From: Scytalidium lignicola
Lineage: Eukaryota > Ascomycota > Leotiomycetes
Direction of reading: 5' to 3'
Assembly: GCA_002812745.2 (NCBI GenBank)
Contig: NCSJ02000055.1
Location: 1-64,000 of the forward strand
Length of the DNA: 64,000 nucleotides
Shown here: positions 1-11,222 of the stretch, piece by piece
How the letters are laid out: each line of letters opens with the position of its first letter
How positions within the stretch are numbered: the stretch's first letter is position 1
The notes under the pieces: generated by a model
Seen by the model: the letters and a program-made list of their open reading frames with translations, nothing else
What the model was told of the DNA's origin: nothing
The model's database searches: none
Made by a program: the position numbers and the translations under genes

Positions 1-424
1 GGAGGTTGACCCAGCTCTTCGGATCGTTCTCTTTGTCTGAACATCTGCCACCGAGGTCGGGGTCATTGGACGCGACTTGAGAGCGGCGGAGGCCGCGGCC
101 GAGGAGAGAGATGCATTGGAAGCCTGGTTGGAAAGGAAAGCCTGAGCCGCTGCCGTCGCCGCCGAAGCACTCACATTCGATGGGGTATGGGACTACACGG
201 GAGGAAGGGAAATTAGCATATATTTCATTGAAATCTTCGATCGAGTCCGAAGCTCTCGGAAACTGTGATAACCGTCGCTGGAGCAGTCGCTGGAAGCTCG
301 GCGCTATGATTTCATAGGCGCGCTCTCCCCAAAAGCTCCTGCTTTGGTATGATACAAAACAGAGAGAATGGATATCAGGACATACCGGATTCGAAGCCGC
401 TCTTCGCCTTCTGCTGCCGAACAT
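1..424 (-). CDS. Unidentified Ser/Ala-rich protein, N-terminal part, runs off left edge
   Basis: The minus strand has an ATG at 424 and a 13-codon first exon (MFGSRRRRAASNP) ending in a GTATGT donor at 385. The acceptor (GTGTAG) ends at 193, and a second exon is open from 192 to the window edge. The encoded 77 residues are Ser/Ala/Thr-rich with a basic start, then a stretch containing SRPMTPTSV and TKRTIRRAG, which looks like a disordered tail with phosphorylation-type sites. Codon quality and the clean phase-0 splice support a real gene, but I do not recognise the family. The rest, including any folded domain, lies to the left of the window. The large coding-free region to the right holds its promoter, including a long pyrimidine-rich tract on its sense strand near 834-900. 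Confidence 0.6.
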   Translation of the reverse strand, partial: MFGSRRRRAASNPVCPDIHSLCFVSYQSRSFWGERAYEIIAPSFQRLLQRRLSQFPRASDSIEDFNEIYANFPSSRVVPYPIECECFGGDGSGSGFPFQPGFQCISLLGRGLRRSQVASNDPDLGGRCSDKENDPKSWVNL

Positions 425-2347
425 GTCGACGGGATAGGCGCGTTGCCGGACAACCTCTGCCAACCAGGGGCTAATGAGGATATAATCGCATTGAGAAAAA
501 GAAGCAGGATGGATTGTTGGCGCGAGAACAGAAGAAGACGATCAAAAGCTTCGGCGTCGCTATTATGACGACGGGGGGGCGAGTGAGATGGGGCGGATTA
601 GGCGAGGACGACGGGGATGATTGGATGTGGCTCGTGAGGTGTGGCAGAGGTAGGCAGAAGCGTGGCTCGAGAGGTGTCTGCCGCGTGGAGTTGCGTGTGC
701 GGTTCGGTTGTCCAGCCCATCGGCTTGGGTGGACGGGAGGGTGTGTGCAGCGAGAGTTTGTTTTCCCTTAGAGGGGGGCTAGAACTTTTAGGAGATTTTG
801 ATGGGTGACAGCGGAGTATTATGGAGTATTATGGAGATGGAGATAAAGGAAAGGAAAGGAAAGAAAAAGGAAAAGGAAGAAAGAAAGGAAGAAGAAGCAT
901 ACGCGACAACTAATAATTAAATCTAATACCAGCTCGTCAACGGCGCGCGACCTTCAAAGTCAGTCAACATGCTTTCCCTGATTATTGAAGGGGGCGCGCT
1001 GTCATAGCTACAGTACGGGAGAGAGCGTTCACTGTTCAGTGATTGGCAACCCTGGCAGCCAGCCCAACAGCGACTGGATTCGGTGGGTTTTTAGTGTCTT
1101 GGAGCCAGAACAGAAGCCCCCAAGGCGGTCAAGCACCAGGCCCAAGCTCCCTGGATCGAGGCCTCGAGGCTTCTCACGTCACCACAGTACCTTCTTAGTC
1201 TCTGCTAACGAAATAAAATACCCGGTTGATCGTCTTTTGTACCGTAGTCGGGATATCGTTGTTGCACTTGTACTTGTACAGTACGGTACCACGGGAGAAG
1301 CATCCTCTGGCTCTTTGAGAGATCCGGTGGTTCCATCACCATCGATGTTTGGCAGTGACAATCTTGGACTACTTGCTGTGTTGTGAGAAGTATACTGTGT
1401 ATGACCCTAATGCTGTGATACTGTACTGTATGGTTTCTGCACGGGCACTGACAGGTCCTGCGCTTGCCTCGATGACGTAGGGCGGTGGATATTCCCCTGC
1501 AGACCGACTTTGGTGACACAGCAAAACAAAACCACTCAAATCAAATCAAACAAGTTTCCCCAATCTCCAATCTTAGATCTCAGGTCACGAGGTGGTTTCT
1601 AGCTTCCTGCATTCTCTGCTTTAAAGCACAGGGATCAACAAAATAGTCTCAATAACGCAAAGTCCCGGGCATCCGCCTGTACATCATCGACGACAACCAT
1701 ATCCACAAATGCATGTGCTCGCATACTCGACAACGGATTGTCGCGTCACTTACGGTATTCCCCATTGCAAACCCTCTCTCACAGCGTATGGAAAGACAAA
1801 TGTCTCTCTATCCAATCCGCCGTGGATCGATCAAGCACAGACACAGCTAAACGTAGCACACATCAATCGGCCGCACCGCCAGCAGGGCTGAAGGCAAGCA
1901 AAATACGATCCACACCCAAGAAGCAAGTCAATCATGCAAGTTGCCTAGTGTCTGCGCAAAAAAAAAAAATTCCGATGTCAAATAGCTTATTATCAAGAAT
2001 TAAATACAAGCATAAAAAGAGAATAGTACCCAGCTTTTTCCAGACTTGGAGACATGTTGCAAAAAAATATATATATATATATCACGCCGTTGTGGTCATA
2101 ATCGTGTGCCTGACCGATTTTCCATGAAAACTGTCCTGTCCCATCTGCCAACAAAATAAATTTATGGGAAACAAGAGGTGNAAAAAAAAAATGAAAATCC
2201 AAAACCCATGTGCTCCAAAAAATATACCATACCTTACGGCAAAACCTATAAAACTGAAATTACGCAGGCATTTTAACCGTCCCATTGACATTCCTGTCCG
2301 AAACTCCAGAATTCAAGCTTGCATAAACAGTAGTGCGTGCCTCCAAC
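425..2347. other. Intergenic region, 1.9 kb
   Basis: This lies between the 5' end of the left-edge gene and the 3' end of the Zn2Cys6 regulator, both on the minus strand. I see no coding exon. It contains a purine-rich tract (834-900), scattered TACTGTA/GTACAGTA motifs (1009-1445), an A-run near 1960, an (AT)n run near 2068-2082 and an N at 2181. Confidence 0.6.
834..900 (-). promoter_or_regulatory. Purine tract (CT-rich on minus strand)
   Basis: About 65 bases are almost wholly A/G on the plus strand (GGAAA and GAAG units), so the minus strand is CT-rich. It sits about 410-480 bases upstream of the minus-strand ATG at 424. CT-rich tracts near transcription starts are common in filamentous fungi. 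The regulatory role is inferred from position only; it may be just a simple repeat. Confidence 0.35.
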
Positions 2348-4250
2348 TTAAGGTCGATAGTTGATGTCAAACTCTAGCAGAGGATTCGGATGCTCCTTGC
2401 CACACTTTGGCATCCGAATAGTGGTACTTAAACAGTGCAACCGGACCAAGGTCGTTTCGTCCTCGTCTAGATCCTTCAACATCTCCTCTCCAATACAGGC
2501 GACCGTCCCACTCTCCCATACGCCCTCTCGACGAGGCTCAATAGCATGCAGTACATCGACCGCTTCCTTCCGCACGTCTCTGTCAGTGCTTTTCGCCATG
2601 GCCATGAACAGACATGGGATGACACCCGCACCGGGATCAAACACAAAGTCTCTTGTGAAGCCATGGTGTTCAGAGAGCGCACGTGCTAGTGCGATGATCT
2701 CGCAGAAGTCTGGGAGGAACATATCATAGGACGCGGCCTCATCGAGGAAGGCTGCTCTCATGCTCACGTTGATGGTCAGGCTTTGGATTTTAATGACATG
2801 GGCAGCGATGAAGTCCTCATCTCCTGCGGCAGTTCGACATCGTTGCAGAATGGGTTCAAAAGCCTCGCCCCATCGGTACAGTTCCGAAGCCGGTTCCTCA
2901 AACAAGTAAAACACTTTCCGTAGGAATACTTGAGGTTCCTTAATATCTGTCTCAGTCAACTTTGCGTGATATTTCAACTGTGGGATAGTAGCCATAAAGT
3001 AGAAAACTCGGTTGAGGATATGTTCCCAATAATCTTTCGCTTCTGAGAGGCTCTGGAAGGCAGCAGGTATATCGTTGTAGCGGCTGGTGACTGTGTACTT
3101 GACCATGCTGTCCGGAGAGGGTTGAGGCGCCGTGATCCAACTCATGAGATGTGTATCAAGCCTCGTGAAAGCAGATATGATGGCATCCTCAAGGATATGC
3201 GGTGCAGGAGAGAACCATGTACGATTGGGATTTCTGTTCCTCGATAACCAGTCATGCAAGAGATGTAAGGTAATCTGCACGTTGGATAACGCCAAATCAA
3301 GGTCACCCTGGAGATTCTCAAACGCATAGATTAGAAGACAGGCAAGCGATGCTGTCCTCATGGCTTCTTCGCCCCGTGCTACGGCATCCCGCAACGCCTT
3401 GAGCGACAGGCCATACTGCCACTCAGCATATACACGATGGCGATCAGCATCGCTTTTGGCACCATATCTATGTTTCGATTTCACGGCCTGGCTTAGCGCC
3501 GCCACAGCAATAGTTGCGTGCCTGATGGAAGACTCTTCATGACACGCCCGTGGCACCAGCTGTTTCCACAGCACCGATTCAAATGTGCCCGAGAGTTCAT
3601 TTGCAACTTCGTCTCGGAATAAAGCAAAATATTTATACTCGAGATCATCCCTGAAGATGCTCTCGCTAGGCGTCGGGGACAGAGATGACTCGGGAGTGTA
3701 TAGGTATGTTGTCGGCAGAATGTATCTGGTCTGAGGTCTCACCACCACAGTTTTGGCCTTTGGCTTTGTGCTTGTTCGAGGACGGGGAGGAGCAGGCTTA
3801 TCGCGCACTTCGTAGCCATCGCACTTCCGGCCAAAGTTGGCACAGCGAACGCAGCCTGGCCGTGTCTCGTCGCATTTCACATGTCGGATCCTACCACAGC
3901 CGAAGTAAGATATTAGCACATGTCCGCCAATCCAATTCTCCTTTAAATATTTCAAAGATCATTTGAAAGTGAGGGTGCAGTCAAAAAGAAGAGCTCGATC
4001 TATTAAACTTGAGAGGAATAGAGATTGCTGCTAAGCGGGCCCGCTGAGAGAGATTTGGTTGCACCCATTGGCCTGCAGCTGAGTGCCATATGTATTTTGC
4101 CCAGAGTAATCAACAGCCGCAGCTGCTGGATGCTGAATTTTCCCACGTTGCATCCAGAGCCATCAGCATATCGTACGTACGTACGTACCTGCAAGTATTA
4201 CAGCCATTCCTCGACCTTGGACCTCCTATCCGCTTGCGTTTGGTGACCAT
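2348..4250 (-). CDS. Zn(II)2Cys6 transcription factor
   Basis: Fungal DNA-binding regulator of about 534 residues. Exon 1 (4250-4189) encodes the basic start and the first two cysteines; a GTACGT donor at 4188 and a TAG acceptor ending at 3891 (298-nt intron) join it to exon 2 (3890-2348). The splice restores a canonical binuclear cluster: C17-x2-C20-x6-C27-x6-C34-x2-C37-x6-C44, with the typical KCDETRPGC core. The intron therefore falls inside the zinc cluster, and an unspliced reading loses the first CxxC. The rest resembles the fungal-specific TF (Fungal_trans_2-like) helical region, including YAFENLQGDL and a long Leu-rich middle. A Pro/Lys linker follows the cluster. An in-frame ATG at 4307 could add 19 residues; I prefer 4250 because it lies just before the basic cluster, as in relatives. 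Target genes cannot be inferred. Confidence 0.9.
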
Positions 4251-5327
4251 CGGCTCAACGGAGATGCCCTTCTGACCGTCTCCCACAACCATTGTCATCG
4301 TCAGCATCAGGTGCGGTCGGGGTGAAGTGTCGGTCGTGGGCTATGATGCGCCGTCGACTCTAAACATGTAGAAAGGCACATCTAATATAGCGGACAGCAA
4401 CGCTGATGATCGAAAGCAATTGCATTTGTTAGGGACGAGAAACTCACTCCACCAGCTGAGACGCGGAGGGAACAAGCCGGCAGTGGTTCGACCAGTCAGA
4501 GAGGGGTTACCTGACTCGGTCTAAGCTTTTTCCGCGCGGTGGGTGGACGGGGCTCGACCGGAAGTGGCCAGCACCAACCACCCATTCTTCTGGCGGTGCA
4601 GCAGGAAGAGGCAAATAATGCCCACAAAAGGAGATGGAGATGGAAATGAAGAGATGGCGGTGGGCCAAGCAATGGGCAATCTTTATCTCTGGAGGATTTC
4701 TCGCTATCAGCTCTATATGCACTGCAACTGCTGAGCAGGCTGTTCAGCCTCGCGGCTTCTGGCATGTTTCGGGGGAAGGCCCGAGAAATAACTGTAAGAA
4801 GTTAATGCTGGGACCAACTTTGGCTCCCTTGTGGGGGATCCGCAACCACTCGTGATTCGCTGCCAGGTAGAGGTACTCGAGCACCGGCAGGATTTAGGGC
4901 GAGACCGAGGTACTGTACTGGACGTAAGGGTACCCTTCCGTACCATGAAATGGCCAACGGTCTCGAAGCTCGGTCCCTCTTCCATTTACATACTGTATTA
5001 ACTACTGTATCAACAACCTCACTGTCTCCCATATGACATGAATAGCTAGAGATCCAGCATTCAATCCCCATTCTTTGCTGCAAAATAAAATTTAATAAAA
5101 TATTTAAATTTTCAGCCCGGCAGGCCCTGCTCACCTCCCAAAAATAGACCTCCCGGCAACCCCTTCAAGCGCCACCCGCCCTCCCGTCACAGCTGAACCT
5201 CACGTCTCAATCCTACCCTGGCGTCTGCAATCTGCAACACGAATCAGGCATTATTCGCAGATCAGAGATCAAAGATCAGATCTAAGCACCATCCAGCTTT
5301 TTCCTCTTAAGAGCATTGCTCCCATAT
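4251..5327. other. Intergenic region with divergent promoters
   Basis: About 1.1 kb separates the minus-strand regulator from the plus-strand 2EXR gene. No coding exon is supported. GTACTGTACTG occurs near 4912 and related motifs near 4990; 5085-5110 is AT-rich. Confidence 0.55.
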
Positions 5328-6077
5328 ATGACAGAAAGAATGGATCTCAACCACAGCTTCAACCCCGCCTTCCACTCCTTCACTCTCCTTCCACCCGAAC
5401 TCCGCCTCAGGATCTGGTCCTCTGCCATCCCGCCACCACGCATCGTCCCTGTTCACTTCTGTCGCATCCTAGACGCCTACGCCTCACCAATCGCAAACCC
5501 AACCCTGCTCGCCGTGTGCCTGGAGTCGCGCGCGCTCGGGCTAAAACACTACTCCAAGCTCCTGCTGAACCGCAAATACGATTCCCGTATATACGTCGAT
5601 TTCGAGCGCGATACCATCTTCTTCGACAGTCTGGAATGTAGTCCCGAGGGTGATCTAAGCTTCGACCTCGCTATGAGCGGGCCGGATGGTGCGTCGGAGC
5701 GGATCCTGAAGTGTGCGATCGATACGCAGCTTTGGGAGGTGCTGAGGGTGTTTCGGATCCAATCGCTGAGTGAGATCAAGCTGCTGCGGAATCTCCATAT
5801 TTTTGCGCTGGTGTTGAAGACGGAGCTTAGCGATCAGGATCTTGAGGTACATTATAAGAATTCCATTGTCCCCAGGGGCAGGGATGGGACTGGGAATCCC
5901 TTGGTGGTTGAAAGGAATATGGAGTTGGAGTATCGTGAGGATGAGGCTGCTTGGCATGTCCATTGCTATGTGCAGGACTTGAGAAGGCAGGTGGAAATGG
6001 AATGGAGTAGAGGGAAGGGATGGTGGAAGAAAGGCTCGCCTGATGTGCAGATGTGGGTGCTGAGAGATGTCATATGA
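5328..6077 (+). CDS. 2EXR domain protein
   Basis: A single-exon protein of 249 residues. The N-terminal half matches the 2EXR domain common in filamentous fungi: a Phe-x-x-Leu-Pro-Pro-Glu-Leu-Arg-x-x-Ile-Trp core (FTLLPPELRLRIW, about residues 19-31), then LLAVCLESRALGLKHY (about 62-77) and an aromatic/acidic strand ending in RDTIFFDS (about 95-102). The biochemical role of 2EXR proteins is unknown; they occur in large paralogous sets and may mediate protein-protein contacts. The C-terminal half is Glu/Arg-rich with Trp residues and no recognised domain. The ATG at 5328 is the first in frame; another follows four codons later. It is convergent with the secreted CrtC-like gene. Confidence 0.85.
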   Translation: MTERMDLNHSFNPAFHSFTLLPPELRLRIWSSAIPPPRIVPVHFCRILDAYASPIANPTLLAVCLESRALGLKHYSKLLLNRKYDSRIYVDFERDTIFFDSLECSPEGDLSFDLAMSGPDGASERILKCAIDTQLWEVLRVFRIQSLSEIKLLRNLHIFALVLKTELSDQDLEVHYKNSIVPRGRDGTGNPLVVERNMELEYREDEAAWHVHCYVQDLRRQVEMEWSRGKGWWKKGSPDVQMWVLRDVI

Positions 6078-6565
6078 TGATGGGGATACACATGGCCTAT
6101 TTGAACTCCGAGCTGGAAATGAAGCTTTAGCACTAGAAATTGTGCCTGCGATGCTTCACGATCTCTCACTACCCTAGTTTTCAAAATGAGGCTGGTGCTG
6201 TGATCTAAAAGACACAGGAAATGAATCTCATCTGGCTTGGCTCATCCAAATCGACAGACTTAATTAACCAAGGAATAATAGTCGATGGACAGAGCTATGA
6301 GGCTATTGGACGCTTACATCTATCGAGCACAGATGTAGTAAGACGTTCATCAAAAAAGGAACGAATTTTCCATTCCAGACAGAACTTCAAACCCATACAT
6401 TGCATCTAGAAGAGGTAAGAACGATGATCATTACGAAAAGTGGTATTAGATGGCTATATGTAACATTAGAGATTGACGTTACCTCCAAGATCTAAATGCA
6501 TATAGAATATTGGCCTGCTACATATCTCTATTTTTCAACTTACAGTTCTGCTTTATATATCTCTT
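6078..6565. other. Intergenic region between convergent genes
   Basis: About 490 bases of AT-rich sequence hold the two 3' ends. I see no exon or other feature. Confidence 0.6.
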
Positions 6566-7751
6566 CTATACAAGGGTAAACTGTTCATACAGTGCTACTC
6601 CTGTCAACTCCGGTCCATGCTCCACACCACCTTTCATACTACCGAGCATCCGGTAATAAACGCCCGCTGAATCAATTGCCACGGCCGATTGAGTAACGTT
6701 GACCTTCAGCTTCTTCTCTCCCTCCTCATCAATCTCTACCTCGATGAGGAATCCACCAGGTGGTGGATTGCCAATCTTTGGTGGATACACATCATTCGGC
6801 CCTGTCGGACGAACCGTGATGGAGCCAAGTTTGCAAGAAGCAGTTAGGATCTTGTTGTTCTTTGAAACGTAGGCAGAGACATGGTTTTCGCCGGTGGGCG
6901 TTAGGAAAGAGAACCAGACGATGGAGTACTCTCCTAGACGGCCGTGACCCCAGTACCAACTTCCTACGGCCTCAGTGAATGGTACATCGCCCCAGTTCTG
7001 TTCATGCGCAGGTTAGTCAGTATGTAGGGCTCGCCCACTGGTGTTAAATTAGGCATAAAAACACGGATATACATATAAGTACCTTATCATGATATGCAAC
7101 CCCTGTAAATGCAAGACGAGTCCCATGGATAACAAAGTTAACATCCCCAACAGCATCAGGTACAGCATTTGCCCAGCCAACATTCGGCCCAACGTGCATA
7201 TCCTGACCTGGCTCATTAGGACCACAGGAGTAATGCGCCGGCGCCCTGGAATTCAGAACAAAGCTTCCGAATATACCAGTGCTCGGTGAATTAATAGTAA
7301 CCACGTACTCGGAATAACCAGCGGGAGCAATCCAGCTAGCACCAGCTCCCCGGTAGGATCCTGATGAACCGGTGGTGCTAACAATAGCTTCGGAAGCAGG
7401 AAGAAAGTCAGAAGTAGTGGAGCCATTTGGTAATGACGAAGAAATTTGCACGACGGTGGTCTCGGGTAAATCTGGGAGAGATGGAAATCCAGAGGCGAGA
7501 GCAGTATAAAAGACTATGGTTATTGATGTTTTGAGGTCTGGGGAGACAGCGTCAAAGTACCACCAGTCGTAGACAGAACTGTTGACTGAGGATAGTTGGG
7601 GGCCATCGAGTCCATTGGCAGTGGATATATAGTTTGCTATGCTCGTTCCATTTGCAGGGGCTGACGGGATTATCACTGTTTTTGGAAGAAATGTTGCTGA
7701 AGTGAGGGACAAGGTGCAGAGCCACGTTAGAGCTGGAATCAAGACCTTCAT
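6566..7751 (-). CDS. Secreted CrtC/AttH-like (Diels-Alderase superfamily) protein
   Basis: Two exons (7751-7083 and 6997-6566) flank an 85-nt phase-0 intron (GTACTT..CAG) and give 366 residues. A signal peptide is clear (MKVLIPALTWLCTLSLTSA). The mature part has DWWYFDAVS (about residues 61-69), the hallmark of the hydroxyneurosporene synthase-like/AttH fold, and a second-half GRLGEYSIVWFSF stretch typical of the second lipocalin-like domain. Several NxS/NxT sites fit passage through the secretory pathway. Established relatives include fungal decalin-forming Diels-Alderases and AsqI-type tailoring enzymes, which are about this long. No polyketide synthase, NRPS or other tailoring gene lies nearby, so the substrate is unknown and an orphan role is as likely as a metabolite pathway. 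Confidence 0.8.
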
Positions 7752-8948
7752 CTTGAAAGATTCTATCTGTTCAATAGCGCTCTAAAACAAAACAAAAAGA
7801 AGCTACAGAAACAAGGAGCGAAGGGAAACAACGAAATATATATATAACATTTAACTTGCCTAGATGCATATCTCAGGGATTTACGTCAAACTCCGCTTCC
7901 GGGTCTATTTCCCACCCCTTCCATTGCAACAGCAATACGCTACCGAATGCTGACCTGATCCACAAGCGGCCTGTGAAGTACAGGAGTGTTCAGACTGATC
8001 ACTAATTATTCAACAAAGCAAGTTGAAAGAAACCAAAGCGTTTCAGGGGGGCGACGCTCGGTCGGGGCTGCTGGCAGCCGAACCATCCATCCAACTGGGA
8101 AGACAGCTGAAATTGCATCCAACCATAAAATCCAATTGCAATTCAGCAATTCAGCACTTCACAACACAGTAGCATTTTTTGACTTACAGGTACGCTAGGT
8201 GCATATCATTATAATTATGGCTGGCTGTTACACGTACATGTATGTACCAGGAAAAAAAATTATTATTTGCGGTCCATATTTTTTTGGTTTGCTTGATTTT
8301 TTGCCTATGACTTGAGAGCAGAGATTCATTCAGCAGTTCTGTCTTGCGTTGTGGAGTTGCTTCGTGTATGATTTTTCGAGCGGGGGAAAGGTTGACCGAC
8401 GGACTTACAGCTAAGAAGCAAGAATAATGACTTTTCCCATCGTATTCGAAAAGAGTTTACGATAGCGTCATGGCTGTGAACTGGGGCTCCAGCGATCGCC
8501 GCAACGGGGCAATAGCTCAGGGGTATATATGCAGATACAGTATGCCGGTGTTGGGTGCGACCTGGCGCAATGATAAACTCATCGAGCTTTGTTGGTCAGC
8601 ACTTTCCCCACAACTTGGAGTTCGTGATACGTAAGACTACAACAATCATGTTCATAGATCTTCATTGGAACTGAAGCACGCTGATGTCTAGGCAATCTGA
8701 ATGGGGAAAACTGGAGTTTTGGCTTGCTGAGCAATCAACTAATTATCGTTTGAAACCCTGATACCAACGACTTCCGTTACTTATTTTCTGCGATGGCCAT
8801 CCAGGCTCTTGAAGCTTCCACATCATCGAAATTTCCCTCGTCTTCAGCAGCATTGTTGGTTTTCCTCTTCTCTGCGTGTAATTGAATAAGATTCAATTTA
8901 TATCAAGCTTAAACTAAATTATNAAAAAAAGGAATAGGCAATCACACG
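7752..8948. other. Intergenic region, 1.2 kb
   Basis: Both flanking genes are on the minus strand, so this holds the promoter of the secreted CrtC-like gene and the 3' flank of the deaminase gene. It has AT-rich runs near 8250-8300 and an N at 8923. No exon is supported. Confidence 0.55.
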
Positions 8949-11222
8949 TTACAAGGAGACTTCTCCTTCATTATCATCCTCACTATTATCCTCGTCAATG
9001 TGAAGCATGGCAAGCTTGCTACCCAGAGCCGCATACTTAGTAACACCTTCTACTTTGTCAATACTTCCCTCTACCACGCCAATTTCACTATTCTGGACTC
9101 TCTCCCTTTCCTCTTCCTCAATATTAGACTCGTGATTTTTATTCGAGACCCTGCCTTCGTGTTCGTTCACTTCCGATGTTGAGGAGCTGCCACTGAAACT
9201 AGGAGATCTCGTCCTTTCAAGATCTTCGAATAAATCCTCCTCCTCCTCCTCTACAACAAGCAATTCATCTGGGAAGTTGCGTCGAACTGATGTTACACCC
9301 GACAATGAGTCCGGTATGGGTTTCCCTGGTCCCCTTCGCTCTTGGATCCGACGAATGAAGTTTTTACGAACCTTCTCCACCATCTTGTTGAGCATATTCT
9401 CCCTGGCCTTGATTGCCTCAGCATCATTTGGATCATGGATATCTGGGATCCTCCAACTCAGATAGCAATTGTTATGTGAGGCAGGTAATACGAAATCACC
9501 GGGATGCTCATGGACATATAGACGACAGCAATAGCAAGCTTGCTTGCTACAAGCTATGTACCGGTCACTACCAACGAACTTCAAGTTCTTTGTCCAAAAG
9601 AGGTCAAGCAGTAGGATTTCTGCATGGACAATTTGTCTGGGCGGTTTTATGCATTTTTCTTCAAGGGCTTTACCGAGACCGAATTTCCCATCTAGAAACT
9701 CGAGGTTTTTGCGAAGTTCCTGCAGCTCTTTTTCTCCGACTACACGTCCAGCAAGGTCTGAAAGACTCGGATTTCTTTCTGCCAAAGGTGGCTCCCTCCA
9801 AGGTTGTGAAGATTCTACCCTCAATACCTCAAAGGCATCGAAGAGTTCGCGAAGTTTGAGAGCGCCGAAAACCACCGTATCTGTCGCTTTGAAAGTGTGA
9901 TGCAGCCTCCCGATATAGTGATGGATCTTTTCGAAGCGTTCTGTACATAATTCACCTGCTCTGGTATGTAAATGTAATGACCGGTACTGCTCAGAGGTCC
10001 TGGTACAATAGCAGAGCTTGCATATAGTTTCAAGGTCGGCAGTAGCCTCTCGTATCTGTCTCAACCAAGAAACAAAGGTTGCCTCTTTACTCATGTCAAT
10101 GACATCGAATCATTTAGCTAGACAACAGATCTCACCTTCTTCGTCATCTACAAAACGTGGTTCTCCTAGGACAAAATCAATATCCCCCTCTAGTCTCTTT
10201 GCATAGAACTTGATTCTCTCGGAGCTGAAGTTCACTGCCTTGGTGAAGATTTCCGACACTGAGTTATCGCAATTCCTCCTGTCCACTACACGCAAGGTAC
10301 CAAGCACCTCTTTCAGAAACTCTAGCGACTTATCGCCATTTTTCTGCTTCCGATTAATGTTAGAGGCAAATCTATATATGACTTTGTCGTGTAATTGCTC
10401 TAATGCAATTGCCGTTACAGTATCTCCTCCTTTGTCATAGTCACACAAGTATGCCAGACTCTTAAGAAAGGATCTTCGAAGTTTCGCGGTCTCCAAGTCC
10501 AAAAAGTTGTCATCAAGGTCAGCAGGCTCGTCTTCGTCTTGTCTCTCTCCTTGATTCTTGTCGAGAATTGCCAGCATTGTAAGAGCTTCATAAAAGCGCT
10601 TTTGAACGCTTGGTCTAACATCAACTGGCTCAGGACCTTCTGGCGCTTGGTTTGATTGGGATGACGATGAAGACACCGAATTGGATCTCGGCTTTGCTTT
10701 TGCGGCCTTAGTTCTGCGTTTGCCCTTCTTTGGAGATGCTGGCATACCTGATTCGGGCTGAAACATAGCTTTCATGTAGTTGGCTGGCGATTTTGGTGTC
10801 GCTCCAGAGAATTCGTAGCTCTTTTGATTCTCTCCCGTCCACCTATTTATGGGATAGATATTGTTGTCCTCCGCTTGCAGGCTATTCCTCTCACCAGGCT
10901 GTCTACCTGGAAGGAGATCGTTTTTAATGACTTTATAGGTCTCTATCTTATAACTTGCTTTATTATTTCTGGGGGCCACTTGGGGTGTCTGATTTTGTGG
11001 CAATGCAGCAGAATTGGCTTTTTGAATATCTTGTAGCATGTTTAAGAGTTGTACCCCGGTAGGTCGCCCATTAGATCGTTGCTGTTCAGGATTTGTCCGC
11101 CACCCTGCTCCCTTCGGTCCTGTCTTAGGGGGCGGAATATACTTCTTGTAAATGTTCTCCTCGGTTGCTCCATTCCTTGTGGCCCAAGGTTCCCTGTAAA
11201 CTTTACTCTCTGAGGTCGACAT
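8949..11222 (-). CDS. OTT_1508-like deaminase-fold protein
   Basis: Two open frames join by a 51-nt intron (donor GTGAGA at 10135, AAAG acceptor ending at 10085) into one 740-residue protein (exons 11222-10136 and 10084-8949). The splice completes a GAG codon and bypasses a stop at 10112-10110. Residues 1-362 are a basic, disordered Ser/Lys-rich region then a helical part. The C-terminal half carries a zinc-dependent deaminase signature: HAE at about 516-518, then SKQACYCC with CxxC at about 546-549, followed by SHNNCYLSW. This spacing fits the OTT_1508-like family, which is expanded in fungi and related to nucleic-acid deaminases of conflict systems. The tail is very acidic. Substrate (nucleotide, RNA or DNA) is unknown. 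It lies beside transposon debris, suiting an accessory locus. Confidence 0.85.

Noticed and set aside
6566..11222. A secondary-metabolite gene cluster around the CrtC-like gene
   Set aside because: Neighbours are a 2EXR protein, a deaminase-fold protein and a Zn2Cys6 regulator; no synthase, oxidoreductase or transporter is present.
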